A DNA stretch of 64,000 nt from Ectobius pallidus (Eukaryota > Arthropoda > Insecta > Blattodea > Ectobiidae): NCBI GenBank assembly GCA_964059195.1, contig CAXKWD010000005.1, positions 91,401,882 through 91,465,881 on the forward strand, read 5' to 3'. This document shows, in pieces, positions 1 to 10,218 of the stretch (position 1 is the stretch's first letter; each line of letters begins with the position of its first letter). The notes below the pieces were generated by a model. The model worked only from the letters and a program-made list of their open reading frames with translations, did no database searches and had not been told where the DNA came from. The translations under genes and the position numbers were made by a program.

Positions 1-1
1 A

Positions 2-286
2 TGTCCTGCCTGGTCAATGGCGGCAAAAACTCACATTAACAAGTTACAAGTTGTACAAAACAAGACATTAAGACTATCACTCCACATGCCACTAAGCACA
101 CCCATACAAGAACTACATGATGCAATGCAACTAGAAACACTACAAGAATATATACAAAGAATCACAACAAAACAAGCACACAAACTAAAAGAACACACTA
201 ACGCACTAGTCCAGAACATTGGAACAGGACATGCACGGTATCAAAAGCATAAAAGACTGCAGATAGTAGTTGACATTCAGCAATAA
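2..286 (+). pseudogene. Jockey-like non-LTR ORF2, C-terminal end of reverse transcriptase
   Basis: The frame is open from the window edge to the TAA at 284-286 and reads CPAWSMAAKTHINKLQ, then VQNKTLR. This is the typical block after the RT thumb in Jockey-clade ORF2 proteins, where a [S/A]xxH-xxxLQ-xxQNKxLR motif precedes a Leu-rich tail. Only the last ~95 codons lie in the window, so RT catalytic residues are off-screen to the left. A normal stop and a 3' UTR follow. The clade call rests on family resemblance only. This stretch is not broken, but I cannot judge the rest of the copy. Confidence 0.7.
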
Positions 287-455
287 TAGCTGCCAAAACT
301 AAATTTAAGTTCCATGCATTGTCATAAAATGTAATAGATATTTATCTTTATAAAACACACACAATATGCCCCTCATACTTCCAAACACAACAATTAAAAG
401 AAGAACAAACACGCAGAAAACCAAAGAAAACTCCAAAATCATACTGTAAATGCAA
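287..455 (+). other. 3' UTR of the Jockey-like copy
   Basis: A-rich non-coding sequence between the ORF2 stop and the start of a second, homologous 5' UTR. There is no long poly(A) tail, only A-rich tracts at about 350-440. I see no gene here. Confidence 0.4.
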
Positions 456-1080
456 GGTCACGAGCCCAACTGGGGCTCACACCTTTGGCATTTAGGGGTT
501 TAAACAACCCCAGTAAATTTACCTGCCTGCCTGCCTGCCTGGTCCCAAGACACACAGGTCGACAGTCAGCAACAGAAGAGACACAACAAAGAGAAGAGAT
601 CCTGTCTGCTGCCACCTCCAGAGTAACCTTGCTGATACTGCGCTCCAGTCCGGCATGCAGTGACCTTCCTGCAGCCCGCGGACATCGCCGAGAACCTCCG
701 ACTCTACACAGCACCCAGCTTGCGCTACAGCTTCAAGGCTACCTAAGGTGACCTTGCAGCCACAAGCGATCCTGACGCTAAGTATACACCTCGCGTGCTT
801 TCCCGTTATACTTCTCCTTGCCACACCAATCATCACCTGTACCACAAATCACATCGCCCCTAGCTTGGCCCCAGCCCACGGCTCAAGTCAGAGCATCCAT
901 CCGGCCATGTGTACACAAATGTAACTGAAATTTTACCCATAGAGCACACCCATATTCTAAATTCAACCCATATTGGATAGGCTTTATTATTGTAAAGAAT
1001 ATTGGAGCAAGACACAAGCGTCTTACAACAATTATTCAAACCACAGATACAGCAAGTCCCCTAGGTCAACTCAGAACATA
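456..1080 (+). repeat. 5' UTR of a second Jockey-like copy, with a (GCCT)n microsatellite
   Basis: From CAAGGTCACGAGCCCA at 456 this block resembles 2731-3170, including the shared GGCTCAAGTCAGAGCA motif at 879 and 3119. It is therefore a repeated leader of one element family, placed head to tail. A (CCTG)n tract of about 20 bp lies at 522-541. The short ORFs on both strands show no family resemblance and are probably chance. Confidence 0.55.
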
Positions 1081-2519
1081 ATGGAAGACATCGAGGCCAC
1101 TCTTTCAACCCTCATCTGTACCATCAATAAGAAAAATTTTGGTGCATTCAACTCCCTCAACACGGTGACAGAGAAGGCCAAGTCACAACTCAAGAAAATC
1201 AGAAAAGACTCCAGGATCACAGAAGAATATCTAAGGGACCTTCTGTACTTCTTGGATAGTGCAGTGAAGTCTGTAATCAATAATCAAGACATGGAGGTAA
1301 ATACTAGCACCACCAACCAATGGTTCCAGACCAACGTCGGTCCAGTCCAGCCCCCAGTCTCCCACCCCACCCAGCACAGCCAGGCAATCATCACCTGTGC
1401 CGGTTGAAAATAGATTCTCTCCTCTGCAAACTGTTGATGCAGATACAGATTTCCCGCCACTTGCACAAACTCATCCCGCCATCCAAAGCAGCCCCAAAAA
1501 TCTTCCCAATAACTCAAATGCCACTCCAGTTCAACAAGAACCGACCAGAAAAAAGTTTCCTCCAATAATAATCATTGGAGAGAAAGTTCATCATGCCCTT
1601 GTCAAAGAACTTACAACAAAACTTCAAACCCCTCCTGCTGTCAGCATTGTAAGAGGAGGGGTTTAAATACAGGTGTATACCCCAGAGGACGCTCTAAGTA
1701 TCAGGAAGACATGCAAGGAAAAGAAAATAGAGCACTTCACATGGAATACCAACAACAGTAAACCATTCCGGGTGGTGATCCGGAAGCTACCTGTGGACAT
1801 ACCAGTAGAAGAATTGAAGGCATCACTAGAACATATGGGTATGACCATAACAAAAGTCATACAAATGACCAAAAAAGTCTCAAATATTTCACATCGGCAG
1901 CCTCTCCAGTTATACATGGTGGAGCTCCCTAAAGTAGAAAAGAATAAAGAAATATACGAGACCCAGTGCCTGCTGCACTATGTTGTAAGCATACAGCCAT
2001 ATAAATCAAGAACCAACATAGTACAGTGCTTCAACTGCCAAAGAATTGGCCACACTTGGCACAACTGTAAAGCGCTTCTGAGGTGTGTGTTCTGTGCGGA
2101 ACCACACTCCCATAAGTTTTGCCCCAAGAAAGATGCCCACCAGCCAACCCAGCCCAAGTGCTATAACTGTGAGGGCATACATCCAGCAAACTTTCGTGGA
2201 TGCCCGGTGTTTACTGCAGAAGAAAAGCAGCAAGCTCCTCAACCAAAGGAAACAGGCAGAGGGTCCTATGAGAAGGTTCGCCAAGAAGTCGAAGCCACTG
2301 CCCTTCCTCCAATTTCAAATGGAGGATGTCTTACAAAACAAACCAAAGACGCAGCAAGAAGAAATAGAAATTGACCTACTGAAGAGACTGGACCCAGGGG
2401 GCGAGAGTGATGCAGCCTTTGTACGGTACTTCAATGTAGCTACTAAAACACATACGAATTTTCAGGCTGCTAGATCGCCAATTGAAAATCGTAATTATGG
2501 CCACACTGGAAGAATTTGA
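1081..2519 (+). pseudogene. Jockey-like ORF1 (gag-like, three zinc knuckles), decayed
   Basis: ORF1 of a Jockey-clade element, a nucleic-acid-binding chaperone in this family. Reading starts at ATG 1081 (MEDIEATL), moves to another frame near 1390-1410 (about MPVENRFSP), meets an in-frame TAA at 1664-1666 and resumes at VYTPEDALSIRKTC. A PRE_C2HC-like region is followed by three CCHC-type knuckles: CFNCQRIGHTWHNC (about 2029), CVFCAEPHSHKFC (about 2086) and CYNCEGIHPANFRGC (about 2158). A further frame change near 2300 gives a C-terminal tail ending at 2519. Two frame changes and one stop make it dead, though all knuckle cysteines survive. Confidence 0.75.
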
Positions 2520-2660
2520 ATGGGAATGCCAAGTGTAAGACGCCCATTAGATATAAAGACCTTTAACGCCAATGGTGTTCTAAATCAATGACACGAACTT
2601 TATAACAGACTTTCTAATAATAATGAAATAAAGTGACATAACCTTTAAACCATACAAAAA
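2520..2660 (+). pseudogene. Start of the apurinic endonuclease domain (ORF2), truncated
   Basis: Directly after ORF1 the sequence reads DIKTFNANGVLNQ, then a stop, then HELYNRL. This matches the opening of non-LTR APE endonucleases (WNANGI-xxxxxEL). It breaks down after about 40 codons and gives way to another copy of the 5' leader, so the rest of ORF2 is missing. Confidence 0.5.
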
Positions 2661-2714
2661 TTACTTACACAACCAACATGTCAAAAGGACATATGCAAAT
2701 ACCAAAGAAAATGA

Positions 2715-3190
2715 AACCTCAAACCAAATACAAGGTCAAGAGCCCAAAAATGGGGCTCAAACCTTTTGCAGTCAGGGTCAGAGATGCCCAGTAAGTCTAT
2801 CCTCTCTGGTCCCATTCAACGAGTAGCTGTGGTAGATGCAACATCTCCTCTGAGCGCTGACACTGCAGCAGACTCTTCGCTTTGATCCAACAAGTGGCCA
2901 TGGCTGCTTGGGTTTCTACACTGATTCTACTTGAGAACGCAGACCTTGCAGAGAATGTCACATTTCTACGCTATGGTATCTGCGATGCAGCCGGGACTTT
3001 CTCCGGCATTAAAAGAGCTAGTACTGTTGACAGCACGTACTTTCCTTCTGACCTCACATCCCAAATACAAAAAATGCCTTCACTAATTAGCCATCACTCC
3101 TACTTTGGCCCCCTCCGGGGCTCAAGTCAGAGCACCTATCCGGCCCTGCTTGCCACTTCTTTTGCTGAACCCTTGCCTTCTCAGGAATAA
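2715..3190 (+). repeat. Third Jockey-like 5' leader copy
   Basis: Alignable by eye with 440-960: the CAAGGTCAAGAGCCC block at 2731 and the GGCTCAAGTCAGAGCA block at 3119 both recur. It carries no recognised ORF1 of its own. Confidence 0.5.
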
Positions 3191-3235
3191 GCACACTTGG
3201 AGTATTGCTAGGCAATTAGAGTTACTCACTACACA

Positions 3236-3605
3236 ATGCCACCTGACTTAGACATCATCAGCTTCTGGGTGGAAAGTAAAGAAGCCTTTGCTAATTACAA
3301 AGCTTCCAAGCAACACACAGCAACTGCTGAAGTTGATTCACCATTACAAAGTGTTAGCTCCCAGTTCCACATGATCTGCCGCATCGTGGAAATGAAAACT
3401 GACTATTACCTGACCATGGACGTGCAGTCCTTGACCAAGGCTTAAGTACTTAAGTTCCTGACTGCAACTACTGTACCTGAGGCAATCCTGGAAAGGCAGA
3501 TGTGTCTAGGTGACGAAGAAAACTTCACTGAATTCCAAACAAAGCGAAAGGCAAAATTTGTCCAACCAAAGATCAGTGAACCTACAGAAATATCAAACCA
3601 ACTTG
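3236..3605 (+). pseudogene. Retroelement ORF1 N-terminal remnant, family not recognised
   Basis: An open frame MPPDLDIISFWVESKEAF runs 69 codons to a TAA at 3443-3445. After a frame change the sequence continues as a plausible coding stretch (FLTATTVPEAILERQ) to about 3605. It sits just upstream of the PHD-finger ORF and may be its N-terminal part. I cannot assign a function. Confidence 0.35.
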
Positions 3606-3626
3606 ACACACTAGGCAAAGATCAAG

Positions 3627-3836
3627 ATGGCGGCCCGCAGCAAGCCCGTGACAAGAGTAAGCTCTGACAAAATTAAGTTTCTGAAGAATACAAACTATGG
3701 TAAATGTTCTAAAGTAGTAAGGAACGGAATAATATGTGATTTCTGGTATCACTTTCAGAAGTGCTGTAACATCAGTGATGATAATATTCCAAATAACAAG
3801 TGGTGCTGCGAAACATGCAGGGGCGTAGCTACTTAA
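3627..3836 (+). pseudogene. PHD-finger-like retroelement ORF1, 5' half, cut by a hAT insertion
   Basis: From ATG 3627 (MAARSKPVTRVSS) the ORF has a compact PHD-type zinc finger: GKCSKVVRNGIICD, FWYHFQKCC and KWCCETC. PHD fingers of this form occur in ORF1 proteins of some arthropod non-LTR elements. Coding sequence stops at the hAT target duplication GAAACATG (3810-3817); the last few codons to 3836 belong to the hAT terminus. The ORF resumes at 6494. The second Cys pair looks depleted (CDFWYH rather than CxxCxxWYH), so the finger may not have been functional. Confidence 0.55.
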
Positions 3837-6485
3837 GAAGCTAGGGAAGCAGTGCTTCCCCAAGATTGTAGGCAAAAATTAAATTAATGTTTATCGTGCA
3901 ATAGTCTGTAAATGCAACACATTTAATTCGTAGATGAAGTACATTCTTTTCATCAGATCATGTGTTCCGTAAATGAGACAACATGAGATGCAGCAGTTTC
4001 ATTGCACAGTTTGATGCGGCAGCCCAAGTTAGGAAGCTGCTTTTGAACAGCAGTCTTCTAGGCTATATGGAAATGCAAGCTTTGTAGTTTTCCCGCCACT
4101 AAAATTCGTAGATTTGGAAGCGGTTGCAGTTTGGTATTCCACCGCATTAGCGCTGAATGCGGTAGGGTAGGTCCGCATGTGGTGTTGTGGCAAGGTGTGG
4201 TGTGGGAGGTTCTGTTTATCATCATGGGTGACAACAGTGATTCTTGTGATTGTGTAATTGAAGATGTATTAACAAAGAAATTTAGTCTGAGTTCAATCGA
4301 AGAGAAAACCAATATCATTGAGAAGGGTAAACCGAAACCACTTCTTTCTTTGGAAACCAAAGTGAAAACATTTACAAGACACTTCAGTGAACGTTTATAT
4401 GAGTCTGTGCCTTGGTTGTGCGGTTGTAAGAAACTACAAAGAATGTTCTGTTGGCCATGCCTTTTATTTTCGAAAGAAAAATCAGTGTGGAATACCACCG
4501 GTTTTGCTGATCTTAATAACTTGCATAAGGCACAAAAGCGACACTGTTTGTCAGCCAATCACATAGCTTGTCTTAAGGAGTGTCATTTATTTGGAAAAAA
4601 CAAAAGAATTGAATTTTCCTTAAGTGATCAGTACAGGCTTGCAGTGGAAAAAGCATAATGAAAGCGTTAGGCAAAATCGCCGAATATTAGGCCATCTAAT
4701 TAACGCTGTTTGCTTTTTAGGTTCACAGGGTCTCGCTTTTAGGGGGCATGACGAAGGGGAGTCATCTTCCAACAAAGGAAATTACGTAGAGTATTTAAAT
4801 ACAATTGCGCTGTCCAACAATGAGTTGAAAGCTCATTTGAACGACTCAAAAACATTTCGTGGTACGTCACCTGATATACAAAACGATTTAATATTCTGTA
4901 TATCAGAAGTAATGACCACTTGACCAGTGAAATTAAGAAAGAAATATCAGGAGCACCGTTTGTGGCATTAATACTAGATGAAACTTCAGATGTAACCATG
5001 AAGTCGCAGCTATCTTCCGTTCTTCATTACGTAAGTAGAGACGGTAGAGTGGAGGAAAGATTTTTACATTTTAAGGATGTAAGTGCTGATCGCACTGCCA
5101 ACGGTTTATACCAACATGCAGTAGAGGTCCTCAAAGATTTCCAGTGCGATTCTAAATTAGTGGCGCAAACATACGACGGTGCTGCAGTAATGGCTGGTGA
5201 ACATAATGGTCTTCAGGCTAAGATTCGAGCGCAGTTTGGGCAAGCTATTTTTGTTCACTGCTATGCCCATAAGTTAAATTTAGTGCTTTCTCAGTCTGCA
5301 AGCTTTATAAAGTCGGTTAGCATTTTTTTTGCTACTTTGCCAGCCTTTGGAAATTTTTTCTCCAAGTCTTCTAAAAGATCTATTGCCCTAAATGATCATC
5401 TAAACAAGAGGTTTCCTGCAGTTGCTCCTACACGATGGCAGTATCATAGTCGTTTAGTAGAAATGATTCATCAAAACAGATCCCATATTGAACAGCTGTT
5501 TGACGGTATTGTTGAAAATAAGAGTGAATGGGATTCAGAAACCATTGTTTCTGCCCAAGGTCTGCTGACGACTATAAAGGGATTCGATTTCAATTTCTTT
5601 TTAGAAATATGTTCCTTAATATTTCCATTTTCTGATTCACTATTCAAAGTACTTCAGACAAAACTAAATGATATCTCTTTCTGTATGCGAAAGATTGAAG
5701 ACTTTAAACGTCATTTGCAGAAACTTCGTGAGAATTTTGATTCTGTCTGGGAAAAAATTGAAGTATTTTCGTCTGAACAGGATTGCTCCCAAAAATCTAA
5801 AAGAATTCGCATAGATTCAATTCCTGGCGAAGATAAGAAATCTTCATACAAAAGACCTTTTTACGAAGTCATTGATGTGGTATCTCTGAATATTTCAACC
5901 AGGTTTGCAGAGGTCCCCAGACTGAAATTTTTAAGTCTCTTGACAGTAGGCAGTTTCAGAGTTTTCAAACTCAGTTTCCAGAATCTGCACTGGAATGCTT
6001 ACAAGAAAATTGTGGAATCCATTTCGACATTGCTATATTGAGGAGTGAACTTTCTGTTGTTTATTGTGATTCTGATATGGCGAAGGAAACTGTTTATGAT
6101 CTTCATGAATACATCCGGACCCTTGACTTAAGAGCAGTTTTTCCTCAAACATACAAACTGTGCAGTCTAATCTTAACAATTCCAGCTACAAGTGCAACAA
6201 GTGAAAGGTCTTTCTCTGTGTTAAAAAGGATTAAAAATTACCTGAGAAATTCTCAAACTCAGGAAAGATTAGCGGCACTCGCATTGTTAAACATAGAGAA
6301 GGCTCTGCTGAATGGATTGAGGAGCAGACACACATTCGAAGATGACGTCATAGAAGTATTTATCAGGAGAAACAGGAGAATAGATCTGACCTTCAAAAAT
6401 TAAGGTAAGGATTTTAATCTAGCCTTTGCTTTTCCATATGTATGCTATCAGCTTCCCTAATTATTTATAGTACGCTACGCCACTG
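3818..6485 (+). mobile_element. hAT transposon (ZMYM1/TTF-type) with perfect 8-bp TSD
   Basis: Ends are CAGGGGCGTAGC on the left and GCTACGCCACTG on the right, imperfect terminal inverted repeats of 12 bp. The flanking 8 bp GAAACATG is duplicated exactly (3810-3817 and 6486-6493). Length is 2668 bp. An 8-bp duplication and CAG-type ends are hAT hallmarks. It carries a decayed transposase gene and interrupts the PHD-finger ORF. Confidence 0.88.
4155..6403 (+). pseudogene. hAT transposase, ZMYM1-like, frameshifted
   Basis: A TTF/zinc-finger-like N-terminus (WLCGCKKLQRMFCWPC) is followed by a DUF4371-like RNase H core (ALILDETSDV, TYDGAAVMAGEHNG, HCYAHKLNLVLSQS) and the hAT dimerisation block (IPATSATSERSFSVLKRIK, about 6178-6234). 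The reading frame changes near 4640, 4920 and 6040, each at a stop, so the gene is dead, though long stretches (up to 373 codons) stay open. Similar proteins are often annotated as zinc finger MYM-type protein 1-like; the hAT ends show that this is a transposon gene and not a host ZMYM1. Confidence 0.85.
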
Positions 6486-6493
6486 GAAACATG

Positions 6494-6821
6494 TATTAGT
6501 AACGGCCAAGATGGAGACGAGGTTGTCAACGTAACTGCCAACGATGAACTGTGAGAAGAGATTAAATCATTAAAAGCTATCAAACGAATATTGAATGAAG
6601 AAATAAACCAACTTAAACTCAAACATCTCACCTATCTACAAACAATTCCAATTATTATTACAATAACAATTACAATAACAATTCCAGATTGGGAAACACC
6701 AGCCCCAAGACAAACACTCGATCTTAATGAAAGAAAACACAGTAAAGCTGGTGACTCCAAAAATAATAAATGGAAAACAGCTCAGTTCAGTAGACATAGA
6801 GAATGGATGGTAGTATTATAA
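6494..6821 (+). pseudogene. PHD-finger ORF1, 3' half after the hAT insertion
   Basis: Sequence downstream of the hAT continues the interrupted ORF with stops: GDEVVNVTANDEL, a stop, then EEIKSLKAIKRILNEEINQL, and a low-complexity Ile/Thr tract from a repeated (ACAATT) unit at about 6655-6685. It ends NKWKTAQFSRHREW near 6805. It looks like a coiled-coil segment plus basic tail of a retroelement ORF1. Confidence 0.45.
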
Positions 6822-6834
6822 TGAGGGTTGACTG

Positions 6835-7090
6835 TAGTGATAATATACCTGTGAGTAATTATAATTCTGTCTATTACATTAATAATGCTGAGAAACAGGA
6901 TAAAATATTTTCCTTTAGAGAAGTTTCAGTTGAGGAGGTATATCAAGCAATTAATAAACTAAGCAATAGTAAATGATTTGATGTATATGGTCTAAAGTCA
7001 CATATATTGAAAATATCAGCCTCTTATACTTGTGAGGCACTTGTTTGATTTAATCAAAGGCTTATGTCTCTATACTGTACTTTACTGTGT
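6835..7090 (+). pseudogene. Non-LTR reverse transcriptase, N-terminal fragment
   Basis: One frame reads FSFREVSVEEVYQAINKLSN, then SK, a stop, FDVYGLKSHILKISAS and NQRL. This matches the conserved start of non-LTR RTs (V-xxAI-xxLKxxKSxGxDxIxxxxLK). It has two internal stops and ends where unrelated sequence begins near 7090. It is likely the ORF2 remnant of the PHD-finger element. Confidence 0.55.
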
Positions 7091-7283
7091 ATATTTTTTA
7101 TTTCTCACTGGGTGATCGCCTAATGGAGGAATGCTTTATCCGGTGTGCTTAAGTTACTGAATATTCTACATGCTCGCTCGCTGGCGGCTAGCTCTTAGAG
7201 TGCAATTGACATCTTCCACTACTCCAATCTGTCTAAGTCTCTCTCTTACTAACATGCAGTCACAAACTCTCATATTAGAGCGT

Positions 7284-9726
7284 GGGCTACTGTATACCCC
7301 CCATCCCCCCCCCCGTGGGATTTTCCGACTCATATATTTTTTTGTTGGTATTGACATGTAGTTTCATATTTTAGTTGTTTGCCCCTTATCAATTACAGCA
7401 TTTACCCGGAAACCCCGGAAAACTACGGAAATCCGGAGAAAACTAGTTTGTTTTAATTTTTCTTTGTTCTTTGCTCCTAATATGCCCAGGGAATTTCTGA
7501 ATCACATATTTATTGTTGGTATTGCCATCTAGATTAAGTTTTTAGCTGTTTACCCCTTATCAATTACAGCATATCCCCGGAAAACAACGGAAATCCGGAG
7601 AAATGACTTTGTTTTAATTTGTCTTTGTTCTTTGCTCCTAATATGCCCAGGGAATTATTGACTCACATATTTCTTGTTGGTATTGTCATCTAATTTAAGG
7701 TTTCAGTTGTTTGCCTCTGACCAATTACAACATATCCCCGGAAAACCCGGAATACCACGTATATACGGAGAAAATGACAATGTTTTATTTTTTCAATCTT
7801 TGTTTTTCCTTCTAATATTCAAAGGGAATTTCTGACTCATATGTTTTTTTTGTTGGCATTGCCATCTAGATTAAGGTCTCAGTTGTTTACCCATTATCAA
7901 ATACAGTATATCCCCGGAAAACTCCGAAAACCACGGAAACCCGGAGAAAATGACTTTGTTCAAATTTTTTAAAATCTTAGTTCTTTGCCCTAGTATTCAA
8001 AGGGACTTGGTGACTCGTATAGTTTTGTGTTGGTATTGCCATCTAAATTAAGGTTTCAGTTGTTTGCCCCTTATCAATTACAGCATTTCCCCAGAAAACT
8101 CTGAAAACCACGGAAATCCGGAGAAAATTACTTTGTTTATTTTGTTTAATCTATGTTTTTTCCTCCTAGTATTCAAAGGGAATTGGTGACTTATATGTTT
8201 TTGTATTGGTATTCCCATCTAGATTAAGGTTTCAGCTGGTTTCCCCCTATCAATTATAGCATTTCCCCAGAAAACTCGGAAAACCACGGAAATCCGGAGA
8301 AAATTAAAAAAAAAAAACTCCGTGGCGCTACATCCCTGTAGGAACTTGGCCTACCACCCGACTGCTGCGTCATCTCCCGTAGGCAGATGGCAGGATTGGG
8401 GGGCATGTGGTCAGCATGCCGACACCCACGGCCGTTAATGGTGGTTTTCTTGACCGGCGGAGAAAATTATTTTGTTTTAATTTTTTTAATTTTAGTTATT
8501 TGCTCTTAGTATTCAAAGGGACTTTGTGACTCATATGGTTTTGTGTTGGTATTGCCATCTAAATTAAGGTTTCAGTTGTTTGCCCCTTATCAATTACAGC
8601 ATTTCCCCAGAAAACTCTGAAAACCACGGAAATCCGGAGAAAATTACTTTGTTTTAATTTTTTTAATCTAAGTTTTTTCCTCCTAGTATTCAAAGGGAAT
8701 TGGTGACTTATATGTTTTTGTATTGGTATTCCCATCTAGATTAAGGTTTCAGTTGTTTTCCCCCTATCAATTACAGCATTTCCCCAGAAAACTCGGAAAA
8801 CCACGGAAATCCGGAGAAAATTACTTTGTTTTAATTTTTTTAATCTTAGTTATTTGCTCTTAGTATTCAAAGGGAATTGGTGACTTATATGTTTTTGTAT
8901 TGGTATTGCCATCTAGATTAAGGTATCAGTTGTTTTCCCCTTATCAATTACAGCATATCCCCGGAAAACTCCGAAAACCACGAAAATCCGCAGAAAATGA
9001 GTTCGTTTTAATATTAAAAATCTTTGTTCTTTGATCCTAATATTCCCAGGGAATTTCTGACTCACATATTTTTGTTCGTATTGCCATCTAGTTTAAGGTT
9101 TCAGTTGTTTGCCCCTTACAAATAGTTTTAATTTTTTATTGTTCTTTGCCCCTAATATTCCCAGGGAATTTCTGACGCATATTTTTGTTCACATTAGAAT
9201 ATGAAGGGAGTGCTGCCAGGTTTTCAATCGCTTTCATCCCTTCAGCATCATTATTTTTTGTCATGCTGTAATTGGTAAGGGGAAAACAACTGATACCTTA
9301 CTAGTTGGCACTTCCAACACAAAAGCATATGAGTCAGGAATTCTCTTCGAATATTAGGAGCAAAGAACAAGGATTTAAAAAGAAAACATAGTCATTTTCT
9401 CCGTATATACGTGGCTTTCCGGGTTTTCCGGGGATATGTTGTAATTTGTAAGGGGCAAACAACTGAAACCTTAAACTAGATGGCAATACGAACAAAAATA
9501 TGTGAGTCAGAAATTCTCTGGGAATATTAGGGGCAAAGAACAATAAAAAATTTAAACAAACCCATTTTCTCCGGATTTCCGTGGTTTTCCGGGGTTTCCG
9601 GGTAAATGCTGTAATTGATAAGGGGCAAACAACTAAAATCTTAAACTAGACGACAATACCAACAAGAAAATATGTGTGCCAGAAAATCCCACGGGGGGGG
9701 GGAGGGTTTGCTATTGGTAGCCCATG
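7284..9726. mobile_element. Foldback-type element with arms of a ~175-bp satellite
   Basis: Both ends start GGGCTAC, then a C-rich run and CCCCGTGGGATTTTC, in inverted orientation (7284 onward; ending near 9726). The left arm is a tandem array of a ~162-183-bp unit, easily followed by its TTATCAATTACAGCAT box at about 7388, 7557, 7719, 7894, 8068, 8247, 8587, 8766, 8942 and a truncated unit at 9116. At about 9190 the orientation flips and two to three inverted units follow (boxes near 9275, 9430 and 9603). Units carry CCCCGGAAAAC and ATCCGGAGAAAAT boxes. No transposase ORF is seen. Long arms built of subrepeats are typical of Foldback elements. Confidence 0.65.
8307..8457 (+). mobile_element. 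SINE-like retroposon inside the satellite array
   Basis: A 151-bp insertion starting with an A-run and ACTCCGTGGCGCTACA, ending CTTGACCGG, interrupts one satellite unit. The 12-bp target sequence CGGAGAAAATTA is duplicated at 8295-8306 and 8458-8469, which fits target-primed reverse transcription. I see no clear tRNA A/B boxes. I recall a similar 'CTCCGTGG...GACCGG' cassette from insect repeats, unverified. Confidence 0.6.
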
Positions 9727-10218
9727 GTCTATATCCCCAAGTGTTATATTGTGTAGTTGTGTAGGAGTGCTTCACCAATAAAGTTATTGTGTAGTTTCAG
9801 TTATTGTTCTGAAATATTCTCCTACAATATCTCTCTTATGTGGAAGGTGTTTCTACATAAATATTGGCGACCCTGCCAGCATGCGAATATAATAGTTTTA
9901 TTCATGTGATTTAATCATTCTATATGGTTCGTATGTTATGCGCTGTAAGGCAACTTCCACAAACATGCTCTGCCGTATTACCAGATCAGCTTATACAAGC
10001 ATCGCTCTGTGTACGGGAGCATCTCATCATACATATTACGAGGTAATTGACAGCATTCCTTTCTATTCCTAGAATTCAAATACAGTGTGATTCATGATGC
10101 GATGCTCAGAAGATAATGTGCTAAACTAACCTCCCAGCAATTAGCCACCACGACTGCTTCCATTAAGAATTATAAGGGATTTGATTAAACAAAATAGATT
10201 CAATAAAGTGTCAATAAT
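9727..10218 (+). other. LTR end and leader of the decayed BEL/Pao element
   Basis: The stretch contains CTACATAAATATTGGCGACC at about 9855, like the LTR end and primer-binding region of BEL/Pao elements (TTGGCGACCC). It is followed by an AT-rich leader up to the gag remnant. The matching 3' LTR was not found. Confidence 0.4.

Noticed and set aside
4155..6403. A host ZMYM1-like gene
   Set aside because: hAT ends and an exact 8-bp target duplication show a transposon, and the reading frame is broken.
7166..7361. Two 63-codon ORFs covering the same bases on opposite strands
   Set aside because: Low-complexity chance frames at the foldback terminus with no homology.
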